Shown here piece after piece: positions 56,267-64,000 of a stretch of DNA of 64,000 bases. A program made the translations under genes and the position numbers. Position 1 is the stretch's first letter; each line of letters opens with the position of its first letter. Under the pieces are notes generated by a model. It saw nothing but the letters and a program-made list of their open reading frames with translations, was not told the DNA's origin and did no database searches. The stretch is from Phytophthora hibernalis. Lineage: Eukaryota; Oomycota; Peronosporomycetes; Peronosporales; Peronosporaceae. Where the stretch lies: contig JAAKBF010000050.1 of NCBI GenBank assembly GCA_012656075.1, positions 62,001 to 126,000 of the forward strand, written 5' to 3'.

Positions 56267-57514
56267 ATGGCGGAACAACTCGCTGCGCGCCTCGACGGCT
56301 TCGACCAGCCCACCGTGTGGCACGAGTTCACGCCTCTGGCCCTGGAGCACAAGGCCGTCAACTTGGGACAGGGCTTCCCGGACTGGCGCTGCGAGGACTT
56401 CGTCAAGCAGGCGGCCAAGGACGCGCTGGACGCCGATTTCAACCAGTACGCGCGTCCACAGGGCCACAAGAAGCTCGTGGAGGTGCTGGCCAAGAAATAC
56501 TCCAAGGAGCTGAACCGTGTTATCAACTGGACCAATGAGATCGCAGTGGGTGTGGGCGCCACTGAGACCATCTACGCCGCCGTCAACGCCTTCGTGCAGC
56601 GTGGAGACGAGGTGGTTGTGCTCGAACCGGCCTTCGACATCTACACGGCTCAGGTGCAGATGGCCGGCGGAGTGTGTCGCTACGTGCCACTGCACGTGCG
56701 CGAATGCGAGCAGACCGGTGGCAAGGAGTTCTTCATTGACGAGCCCACGCTAGCGGCCGCTTTCTCGTCGAAAACGCGGGCGGTGATCCTCAACAACCCG
56801 CACAACCCGACGGGCAAGGTGTTCACGGTGGAGGAGCTCGAGCTCATCGCCAAGTACGTGCGGCAGTACCCGCGCGTGATCATCATCTCGGACGAAGTCT
56901 ACGAGCACATTCTGTTCGATGGCAAGAAGCACGTGCGGGTCGCCAACATCGACGACATGTGGGGGCGCACCCTCACGGTTTCGAGCGCCGGAAAGACCTT
57001 CTCGGTGACGGGCTGGAAGGTGGGCTGGGCCATCGGCCCTAGCAGTTTGATCAAGGGCATCTACCTCGCGAACAACTGGATCCAGTTCAGCGTCTCCACG
57101 CCTTTCCAGGAGGCCGTGGCTAACATGCTGGAGCTCGCGGAGAAGCCGTACAAGGGGTTTCCGACCTTCTACGCCTTCGTCGCGGACCAGTACAAGCAGA
57201 AGCGTGACCGTCTCAGCAAGGCCCTGGTGGATGTGGGCATCATCCCCATCACACCGGGTGGTGGCATCTTCCTGTACTCAGACATTTCGGCCGTGAAGGT
57301 GCCGGAAAGGTTTGTGAAGCCTGGCATGACGAAGGACTGGGCGTTCTGCCGCTGGCTTACCATCACCAAGGGCGTGACTGCGATCCCGAACACTGCGTTC
57401 TTCTGTCCGGAAAACAAAGCGGAGGGCAGCCAGTGGGCGCGTTTCGCGTACTGCAAGACTGATGAGGCTATCGAAGAGGCCATCAAGCGTCTAGTCAAGC
57501 TGCACGAGCCGTAA
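56267..57514 (+). CDS. PLP aminotransferase, kynurenine/glutamine transaminase K type
   Basis: Class I/II aminotransferase that transaminates aromatic and sulfur amino acids. The core starts at MAEQLAARLDGF (ATG 56267); an in-frame ATG at 56201 would add 22 residues (MIAYWLLPFGPTLCM...), possibly an organelle-targeting form. VNLGQGFPDW is the substrate-loop motif. NNPHNPTGKVF (Asn), ISDEVYEHI (Asp and Tyr) and SSAGKTFSVTGWKVGW (PLP-binding Lys) follow, then ARFAYCK with the carboxylate-binding Arg. Single exon, 415 aa, no frame break. The LGQGFPD and SVTGWK features favour the KAT/GTK branch over aspartate aminotransferase. Confidence 0.92.
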   Translation: MAEQLAARLDGFDQPTVWHEFTPLALEHKAVNLGQGFPDWRCEDFVKQAAKDALDADFNQYARPQGHKKLVEVLAKKYSKELNRVINWTNEIAVGVGATETIYAAVNAFVQRGDEVVVLEPAFDIYTAQVQMAGGVCRYVPLHVRECEQTGGKEFFIDEPTLAAAFSSKTRAVILNNPHNPTGKVFTVEELELIAKYVRQYPRVIIISDEVYEHILFDGKKHVRVANIDDMWGRTLTVSSAGKTFSVTGWKVGWAIGPSSLIKGIYLANNWIQFSVSTPFQEAVANMLELAEKPYKGFPTFYAFVADQYKQKRDRLSKALVDVGIIPITPGGGIFLYSDISAVKVPERFVKPGMTKDWAFCRWLTITKGVTAIPNTAFFCPENKAEGSQWARFAYCKTDEAIEEAIKRLVKLHEP

Positions 57515-57810
57515 AAATGAAGTCGTCACTTCTAAATGGCAGCTTGCAAGGAACTGATCGTGCTACCAGCGTTGGTTGGAACCATGCTCATTAGGGTCTG
57601 CTTGCTTCGCATCTATCTTGGCTAGAACTAGACAAATAGATCATCTCTACAAGTTATGACATGAGTCCTGCGTGTTGAATCATGCAGAACATTTTGATTG
57701 CCAAACGGAACTATGTAACATGTCTAAATTAGCAGCAGATCCCCGAGCTATTTGTAACCTGCGTTTTGCAGGCATGCTGCAACGATTTGCAGAGCACCAG
57801 CCTCTGCGTT
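57515..57810. other. intergenic, no gene seen
   Basis: About 300 bp between the aminotransferase stop and the first Cys-rich protein. Nothing recognised beyond normal spacer sequence. Confidence 0.4.
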
Positions 57811-58713
57811 ATGGCAGCTTCAATACTCCGGGTCGCGCTTGTGGTTCCTTTGTTTCCAGTGCAGGCGTCATCGAGCTCTTCTTCCACTTCTGCTGCATCA
57901 GTCACCGTTGTAAACGACACCACCGATATCTGCAGCCAGGAGGAGTACGCCAATAGTTGCTGGTATCCCGTGACTTGCCAGACATGCCTGTCACGCGCCG
58001 AGTGCGCCGTGGAAGTCTCGACCGGCCGCTGCATGTCGAGCTCCTCCATCGCCGAGGTCACTGCAACCAGTGGCTCCGACGCGCAATACTTTCTCAGCGG
58101 CGAGATTAAGTACTGCAGCTCCACCGACAGAGCCTGCTTCACATGCCGCAGACGCGACGCACCCGAGGTTTGCATGGGCTCCAGCGGCGACTGCGTCTGC
58201 GCGTCCCAATGCGAGCTCATCTCGACGCAGCCCTCGAAGTGCATGCACAGCGGTGGCAGCTACGGCAGCCTCATCGCGGGCGCGGCCGTTCTCTTCCCGC
58301 TACTCACCTACTTGATCTTCAAGGGCAGTCCGTGCTCGAAGGGTTGCAGTTTCCGCCGCATGCTGCAACGACGTCGGCGTGAAAAGAATCATCGCAGTCT
58401 TCCCGGTGCACTCAAGCTCGATGCCTGGCGAACGCACCTCAACGAGCGCAACGAGCCTGTCGACGACCAGTTCGCTGACCTCGAGCTGCGCTCGTGCTTC
58501 GTACCCATGCCAACGAGTGCGCGAAGCCAGCATCAGCAGCATCAGCCGCCGGGTGGGGCCCGCAGCGGCGCAGAGACTGGCGACGCAGTGCATGTTGAAG
58601 ATGACAACAGCGACGTCTCGCGAGCTGTGGAGGCGACGGACCTGCCGTTCTCGCCGACTGTGGCGCGTCGCGATCGCGATCTTGAGCAGGAAACAGCAGC
58701 GCAACTCGTGTAG
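57811..58713 (+). CDS. Cys-rich single-pass membrane protein, tandem copy 1
   Basis: A predicted type I membrane protein of 300 aa. The start at 57811 gives a signal peptide (MAASILRVALVVPLFPVQAS) followed by a Ser-rich linker. The ectodomain has about fourteen cysteines in a pattern shared with the gene at 59129 (CWYPVTCQTCLSRAEC; YCSSTDRACFTC; CVCASQCELI). A single helix (SLIAGAAVLFPLLTYLIF, about 153-170) precedes a basic juxtamembrane stretch and a 120-residue tail with LKLDAWRTHLNERNEPVDDQ and LELRSCFVPM, also conserved between the two. No known domain recognised; cell-surface receptor or adhesion roles are possible but unsupported. Confidence 0.82.
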   Translation: MAASILRVALVVPLFPVQASSSSSSTSAASVTVVNDTTDICSQEEYANSCWYPVTCQTCLSRAECAVEVSTGRCMSSSSIAEVTATSGSDAQYFLSGEIKYCSSTDRACFTCRRRDAPEVCMGSSGDCVCASQCELISTQPSKCMHSGGSYGSLIAGAAVLFPLLTYLIFKGSPCSKGCSFRRMLQRRRREKNHRSLPGALKLDAWRTHLNERNEPVDDQFADLELRSCFVPMPTSARSQHQQHQPPGGARSGAETGDAVHVEDDNSDVSRAVEATDLPFSPTVARRDRDLEQETAAQLV

Positions 58714-59128
58714 ACTCTAGACCATACTGAATAATGAAAAGCTTGGTACACACACACCGGAAAGCATGACATGAGCTTGATGCACATCAATCACATTGAG
58801 GAAACGTTGCGCAAACGAGACGCTTCTGATTATTTCCGCCGGCGCGTCATGGCATTACAGATGAGTGTCGACAGAAAATACGCTGTTAAACTGTCGTGTG
58901 TGTTGTTAAATTGAGTGTAGACTGTTAGATCGAGCTGCCACTAATTGGAAGATCTGGTGACGCGTCAAATCGACGAATCAGAGGATGGCTACATTCGTTT
59001 GGGAGATGGGTTCAACATCCCTTCAAGGATGCGTCGCCCGTCAGAATCCGCTGAACGCTTCGCAAGTTGTCATTTTCCATTTTGAAAGATCATCGGCGTG
59101 TAAGGTACACCCAAGCTTGGTAATTACG
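58714..59128. other. spacer between the tandem Cys-rich genes
   Basis: About 415 bp, no coding frame with support. It should contain the 3' end of copy 1 and the promoter of copy 2. Confidence 0.4.
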
Positions 59129-60166
59129 ATGATTCGCTTCAAGATAGCGACAACGACGGCCCTACTGCTGCTCATGGCGGCCGACACGGTCTCCGCGGAC
59201 ACATGCAGCCGCATCAACGACGCCTTCTCCTCCTGCCAGCGCTCTACCATGTGCTCCCAGTGCATCGCGGCTTCGGTACGTTTCCCTTTACTCATTTATC
59301 ATGGACTCGACATCTAATCAATCTCCTTCCTTTGACGACTGCAGGGCTGCGAGTACAACCTCATGGACGGTACCTGCACAACTATCTCGGCGTCCAACTC
59401 GTCAGCTGCGACCACGTACTGCAGCGCAAGCGACAGCTCCTGTTCCTCTTGCTCCGTGAGCTCCTCCAAGCCGACGTGCACCGGCCAGGACGGGTCGTGC
59501 ATCTGTCCGTCGATGTGTGCAATCGTGTCGTCGACTTCGGCCTCTGGCGACTGCAACGGCAGCAGCAGCAGTGCCACCGCCGCCACCACGAGCGACACCC
59601 AAAGATTCAGCATGATGTACATTGCTGTGGCCTTGGGCGCGCTATGCATCATGATCATGCTCTTCATGCAGCGTAAGTGTGCGGAGAGGCGTGTGGAGCA
59701 ACACATGAGCCTCGTACGACAAGAACTTGAGTCTCGGCGCCAGCAGCGCCGACGTGAGCGCGAGATGCTCCGTGCGAGACGCCCCGAGCTGGCGTTGAAC
59801 TTGAATACGTGGCGGGATCACGTGGAGCTTCATAAGCCCCAGATGTCCAATGTTGAGCTGGAAACGTGCTACTACCTCATGATGCAAGACGAGAAGAAGA
59901 AGAAAGGCAGCGATCACTATGACAGTGCGTCAGAGAGAGAGGCCAATGCTGGGATCGGCGCTGTCAGCTCCCCGATAGCCCGCGGTGTGTCCCCATCGCA
60001 GGCGGTGACACCGTACTTCCCGATGCGCGAGGAGTACCCGAGCAACACAACGACGGACGGCTCTGACAGTGCCTCAGAGCTTGGGTCCATTGTGGGCGAG
60101 GACGAGGAGAAGCCGGAGGTTGTGATTGATCTTGGAGACACAGCTCAGACCCCAGGCGGCAGATAG
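59129..60166 (+). CDS. Cys-rich single-pass membrane protein, tandem copy 2
   Basis: Exons 59129-59275 and 59345-60166 (69-bp intron, GTACGT...CAG), 322 aa. Signal peptide MIRFKIATTTALLLLMAADT. The ectodomain repeats the cysteine layout of copy 1 (CQRSTMCSQCIAASGC across the exon joint; YCSASDSSCSSC; CICPSMCAIV). The membrane helix is MMYIAVALGALCIMIMLF. The cytoplasmic part starts with a long basic helix (LESRRQQRRREREMLRARRP) then LALNLNTWRDHVELHKPQMS and VELETCYYLM, aligned with copy 1. The acidic C-terminus differs. Copy 1 lacks the intron. Confidence 0.85.
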
Positions 60167-60382
60167 TTTTTACTACAGTAACTTTGTAGCGTATCGCTCA
60201 CTTTGTGAGATTTTGGTTGTCGCAGCGTGTGTTTCGCCTGACTTTCAACGAAAGCGTTTCATATTATGAAAAGTAATACTAATCAGAATCATAAATATGT
60301 TTCTGGCTTATTTTTTCAGAAGATGATTTTTCTTGAAAAATATTTTATGTGATGGGTGCCTTTCAGTGAGTTTTTATGGGCA

Positions 60383-60958
60383 CTAAAAGGTGCTCATGAT
60401 TACCACCATCTTCTAAAAGGCGCGGTCGTCTTTAAAAGGTGCTCATTCAAGATGTTATATAACACGAGGGTGCAACCAGCACGGAACCGCCAGCACCTCA
60501 TGTAGGAAGGAGCTTGAGCGATCCGAGCAACAACATCAGGTCTTCTTACTATATAGCTATTCCCTGGACCAATGGCTTGCCTACAGGTTGTGGAATCGGC
60601 TAAACTGTGCGACTGGTCATTACGATAGGACATACCACATAACTTACTATTAATTGCAGACTCATACGGACAACAAGATCAGCACTTCAGAAACCACAAC
60701 CATGTTCCTGCAGCATTTTCACTGTCAAGATGCATCACCCGCCTGCATAAAGGTTTATTTCCAGAGGGGGACCCCGCATTGCATTATATATTTACTGTAC
60801 ACGACTACGCGTCTGTCGAGAAATACGTCGTGGAAATGGTGGTGTAAGTGCTTAGTACGCTCGGCAGGTGCATGCTCGATGTTCGTGCGCCTTCATCACT
60901 ACATGGGCTCAACTTCCGCGTCTTTTAGAAGATGGTGGTAATCATGAGCACCTTTTAG
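60383..60958. mobile_element. MITE with about 43-bp terminal inverted repeats
   Basis: Left CTAAAAGGTGCTCATGATTA... at 60383 and the same sequence inverted at 60958, identical over about 43 bp except one base. The motif AAAAGGTGCTCAT recurs just inside the left repeat (about 60434). No transposase frame is present. TA at the outermost positions would suit a TA-target superfamily, but this is not proven. Confidence 0.82.
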
Positions 60959-61188
60959 AGAATACCCAGTTTTTAAACTGTAGCATTAATAGTAACATAT
61001 TTTATGTGATGTGTATTAATAACGGGGTACACCGACGTGAACCAAGCGGAGATCGTCGTTGCCTTCGCTGAGCTAGCGGTAAGAACTTGCGCAGGAACCT
61101 GCGTTCGATAAGCTAATCATTACATGTATAACACCTATGTATCAGCCATCTCACTGGAACCATGGAGGAGTCTGCCACTAAGCAGCAC

Positions 61189-61461
61189 GCCCACCTAAAC
61201 ACAGTTTTTCACTATTTGTATGGTTTCTACTGTCTAGGATACACGCGGGAGGAACTTGCAAGAGTTTAAAATAAATCGCCTAGAACGGTTAGTAACTGAA
61301 AAACAGTTTACAAGCGTATTGGAACCTATCAGCGCGCTGACAATACCCCAGCCTGCAAATACAGGTCCTCCATAGGCAATGGCTCTGCGAATTGTACGCG
61401 AAGTAGCCCCTTGCATACTTGGACGAAGCACAGGATGATTTTAAACGAGTCCACCGCCTTT
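61189..61461 (+). pseudogene. relic of a Tc1/IS630-type transposase N-terminus
   Basis: Reads HLNTVFHYLYGFYCLGYTRE, ELARV, stop, NKSPRTVSN, stop, KTVYKRIGTYQRADN: a helix-turn-helix of the paired type with TGG changed to TGA. After a frame change WLCELYAK, stop, PLAYLDEAQDDFKRVHRL continues in the family order. Too decayed for the catalytic part to be found. Confidence 0.7.
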
Positions 61462-61579
61462 AAGAATAATACTTCAGTACTGTACCCCAGTGGGCAACAC
61501 ATCCATAGTATTATACATGTTCTACGTACTAGTAGTTGCGTACGGTGACGTAGTTCTCCAAATTTCGGTGCGGATGCTT

Positions 61580-62107
61580 TTACTTCGAAGTAATACGTCT
61601 CACCCGACGATCGAGCAGCCCAACCGTGCTCTTCACAATCGGTCGAACAATCCGCTGCAACCGATGTTGCTCCTCAGTTGATGGTGCTGCTAGGGATGCT
61701 GGAGACGCACGAGACGGTGGATCAGCGGGCGTTGACGCCGCTGGTGGTGGAGCTGGATATATATGAGTAGCCCGACCAGCGGATGTTGAATCAGCTGGTG
61801 GCGCAGCCGGAGATGCACGAATAGGGCGGCGAGCTTGAATTGACGCCGCTGGTGGTGCAACCGGAGATTCTGCTGAAGATGCACGAATTGGTCGACCAGC
61901 GAACGTTGGAGGCGTTCGCACGCGATGTGGATACGGTGAAACCCGGATGTACGGTCGCACGTGGCCATCACCAGCGGACAGTGCTTGAGGAGGTGTTCCT
62001 TGGCGCCGCGCTTGACCACGCCCAGCTGCTGGCGAGGCACGCCTTCTTGGGCTTGGTCCATTCTGTCTGCGCTCTTCGTCCATTGAGATCTGACTCACGG
62101 AAACCAC
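61580..62107 (-). other. repetitive Ala/Pro open frame, function unknown
   Basis: A 175-codon frame on the minus strand. The middle contains degenerate repeats of about 24 residues (AGRPIRASSAESPVAPPAAS; ARRPIRASPAAPPADSTSAG; GRATHIYPAPPPAASTPA). The end is basic (RLQRIVRPIVKSTVGLLDRR). No homologue recognised. It could be the disordered N-terminus of a retroelement or a tandem repeat with an accidental frame. Confidence 0.35.
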
Positions 62108-62550
62108 TTTGATTATACATATTTTATGAAATTACAGAGGGAGGTCGATTGGCTGGCGGTTTATTGAACCAACTGCCCTGTCCAGTTTTGAGTAGAACCC
62201 ACAATAACTCAGCTATGAAAATGTACATTCTTTATTTTGCTACCAAACCCGCAGGCAGTTCCCTTAGGCCGGGAACTGTGAACTTATCGTTCACTGAGAG
62301 CCCCTGCTCTCTTACGCTTTCTCAAGGCAAGGTGCTGTGTGACCCCGTCACACGTGGTAGCACTTGTAGTCAACCTCGCGCCTACGCGGGTAGATTGAAC
62401 TACTGTACCTGATCCTCTGTGATCTGGAGACGTCATCTCATGCATGCTTCGCATCTTGGGAACTGTTGTGCGAGCCGATTCGTGCTGCTTTCCTCTCGGC
62501 AAACGATGCCTTCTGACAACGTTCACGGTTTCTCCCTTGCAAACAAGGGG
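62108..62550. other. non-coding stretch rich in short hairpins
   Basis: Several small inverted pairs (GTTCCC/GGGAAC near 62257, GTGTGAC/GTCACAC near 62337, CGCG/CGCG near 62380). No coding support. It precedes a gag remnant and may be LTR or leader sequence of that retroelement. Confidence 0.35.
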
Positions 62551-62554
62551 AACG

Positions 62555-62890
62555 TGAGCTGTACGAGTACGTACAAGAGATGCGCACGTTGGCGACATTT
62601 CTAGTTGGAAACCCTCTCGTTGAAGACGTCAAGCCAACGGTCTTCATGGACGGCTTCAAGGTCGGTCCCGCGCGCTCGCAGCTGTTCCATCCACGATGGA
62701 TGATGCGATTAAGCTCGCCCTCCAAGAGGAATACAGCTATAAGCAGGCTGCCATTTAGGTTGTTGCACCAATTGGCGTTGTGGACAACGAATGGACTTGA
62801 GCTCTGCTGAGATGAGTTCGGTCCGCTTCTATACATGCGGCGGACTGGGACACTACCAACGAGTGTGTTCCTCGACTGGAGTGGTAAAGA
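62555..62890 (+). pseudogene. Ty3/gypsy gag remnant with zinc knuckle
   Basis: ELYEYVQEMRTLATFLVGNP, LVEDVKPTVFMDGFKVGPAR, SQLF, then after a frame change STMDDAIKLALQEEYSYKQA match the capsid part of oomycete gypsy elements. A second piece reads FYTCGGLGHYQRVC, a CX2CX4HX4C knuckle in which the first Cys is Tyr. Broken by frame changes. Confidence 0.65.
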
Positions 62891-63250
62891 AACCATTCCG
62901 GAAAGCTCAAGGGCCTAGTAGTCGCTGGCGCAAGCAGCGGTCGTCTGACCAAGGATACCCCGGCCACCAGTAGTGGTGGGGAAGACCCGAGTCTTCGTGA
63001 CGGGTGCGCGGTCTGTGCGCACCGCGAAGGGTTTGCGGGTGAAGGACTTTGTCTCTCGAAGAGCAACGCTTGGTAGCTGATAGTACACGCGAGTGTACGG
63101 GGATGTGAATATTCCTTGGATGTTTCGATACCTGGGGCGTCAATTGATTTTGTACGCCGTCGGGGTATTGACAACGCTCTGTGTGAGAGCAATGGCATTG
63201 GTCTATATAGACCTTGTTGTCACAGGTTGGAATACCAGCACAACATTAAG

Positions 63251-63378
63251 CCGTACGTGGTCGTGAACATGTACGCTGGGTACGCGGTGCCACGAACGCA
63301 CGCACCCTTGAACCGTACGTGGTTGTGAATACGTACGATGTTCACTTGGGTTTGCTGTACCACGAACGCACGCACCCT
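63251..63378. repeat. two-copy tandem repeat, about 63-bp unit
   Basis: CGTACGTGG and CACGAACGCACGCACCC occur in the same order twice in succession, with an ACGTACG palindrome at each start. Confidence 0.7.
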
Positions 63379-63417
63379 AATCCATTTGACGTGGTAGGCT
63401 CTTAGGGGCTAGCCGGC

Positions 63418-64000
63418 CTCATGGCTCTGACAGAGTGTTGGTGAGTAATGTTCCCACCTCTGTCCGGAAACGAGGATCCCATGGACGCCAGTGGAATGCC
63501 ACGGAGGCCTCTGTTGCTAACGAACCTGCAACAAGCCCAAGGATCTTGGATATCTCCCGACCCGCGAGGGAAGGTGCAATGCCAGCAACTTTCAGCGTAC
63601 CAAGTCGATTGCGCCGTACGGGCATCGACGGAGTCCGTAAAGGACGACACCCGTCTATAAGAGGGCGTAAGCCCACGTGAGACCGAAGAGGTCGAAACCG
63701 TGGCCAGCGCCGAGGTTGCTAGCGGCTGGGTAACATAGTTCCACACGGGCCGGTACAGGCTCCTGGCGTTGTACCAATACAAGTAACGGCTATGGGTTAC
63801 ACAGGACCACGCCAAGAGCCCCGACACGCTGTCAGGGCTGAAGCTCCAGGAAGAAGCTCGGAGTCAACGACGACTCCTTCAGTGCCGCCGCCAGAATAAT
63901 GTTATCACATCTTCGACGGCGGGACTGGCCAAAGGTCACGTCCGGGTCTGTCCAGTTGGAGACCCTGCTGGCGATGTCGGACCTCCGGCATCTCGATACT
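63418..64000 (+). pseudogene. probable 5' region of another retroelement
   Basis: A short plus-strand frame (63481: MDASGMPRRPLLLTNLQQAQ) is followed by stops, then a Ser/Pro-rich frame running off the right edge. The composition and the nearby gag remnant suggest an LTR-element gag N-terminus, but no diagnostic motif is present. Confidence 0.3.

Noticed and set aside
62245..62400. A tRNA or SINE head suggested by several small hairpins
   Set aside because: No A-box, B-box or cloverleaf with the right spacing could be found.

Overview
The window looks like nuclear DNA of an oomycete (Phytophthora/Peronosporales-like). Coding exons are GC-rich, introns are very short (about 60-75 bp) with GTACGT or GTRNGT donors and CAG/TAG acceptors, genes are tightly packed and often divergent, and a compact gene-rich stretch is broken by a transposon island. 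All assignments come from reading motifs by eye; no database search was run.

Layout. 1-11.4 kb: the end of an unidentified gene, cysteinyl-tRNA synthetase (minus), a secreted purple acid phosphatase (plus), and a large four-domain voltage-gated cation channel (plus) whose four pore loops all carry Glu. 11.5-37.9 kb: a transposon island. It holds a MULE with an intron-containing transposase plus a Ulp1-like protease region, a decayed BED/hAT transposase, a Harbinger-type MITE with TTA target duplication, a short CAGGGGCGGAGC MITE, copia pieces, a complete but decayed Ty3/gypsy chromovirus with both LTRs, an ATCT microsatellite, a PIF/Harbinger transposase, two MULE-like elements with 9-bp target duplications, a hAT element with an 8-bp target duplication, and another transposase-like region. 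38-60.2 kb: gene-dense again, with a Tudor-like protein, an unidentified convergent gene, a SHAQKYF-type Myb, a TTC33-like TPR protein, RIO2 kinase, a prenylation-motif ankyrin protein, a multidomain FN3/IQ/WW protein, a DDX55/Spb4 helicase, an aldo-keto reductase (Kv-beta type), a PLP aminotransferase, and a tandem pair of Cys-rich single-pass membrane proteins. 60.2-64 kb: a long-TIR MITE, transposase relics, a repetitive Ala/Pro ORF and gypsy gag remnants.

The most notable structure is a second copy of the 3' end of the channel gene at 28.2-33.3 kb. Two independent elements with 9-bp target duplications split it into three pieces, and one of them carries a hAT inserted inside it. A fragment of the 5' end of the Tudor-like gene lies just after the channel stop (11.55 kb), while the full gene starts at 37.99 kb. 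Together these imply that a segment spanning channel tail to Tudor-gene start was duplicated in tandem and then filled with transposons.

A second pattern concerns reading frames. At least sixteen conserved frames are broken by changes that look like loss of a single base, mostly inside a homopolymer run. They occur in the synthetase, channel, Tudor, Myb, reductase and FN3/WW genes. This looks more like sequence-consensus error than biology, although decay of the channel and FN3/WW genes is possible.

Divergent promoters are compact: 121 bp separate the start codons of the TTC33-like gene and RIO2, and 275 bp separate DDX55 from the reductase. Housekeeping functions cluster loosely around ribosome maturation (RIO2, DDX55) and translation (cysteinyl-tRNA synthetase), but no operon-like logic is expected in this group.
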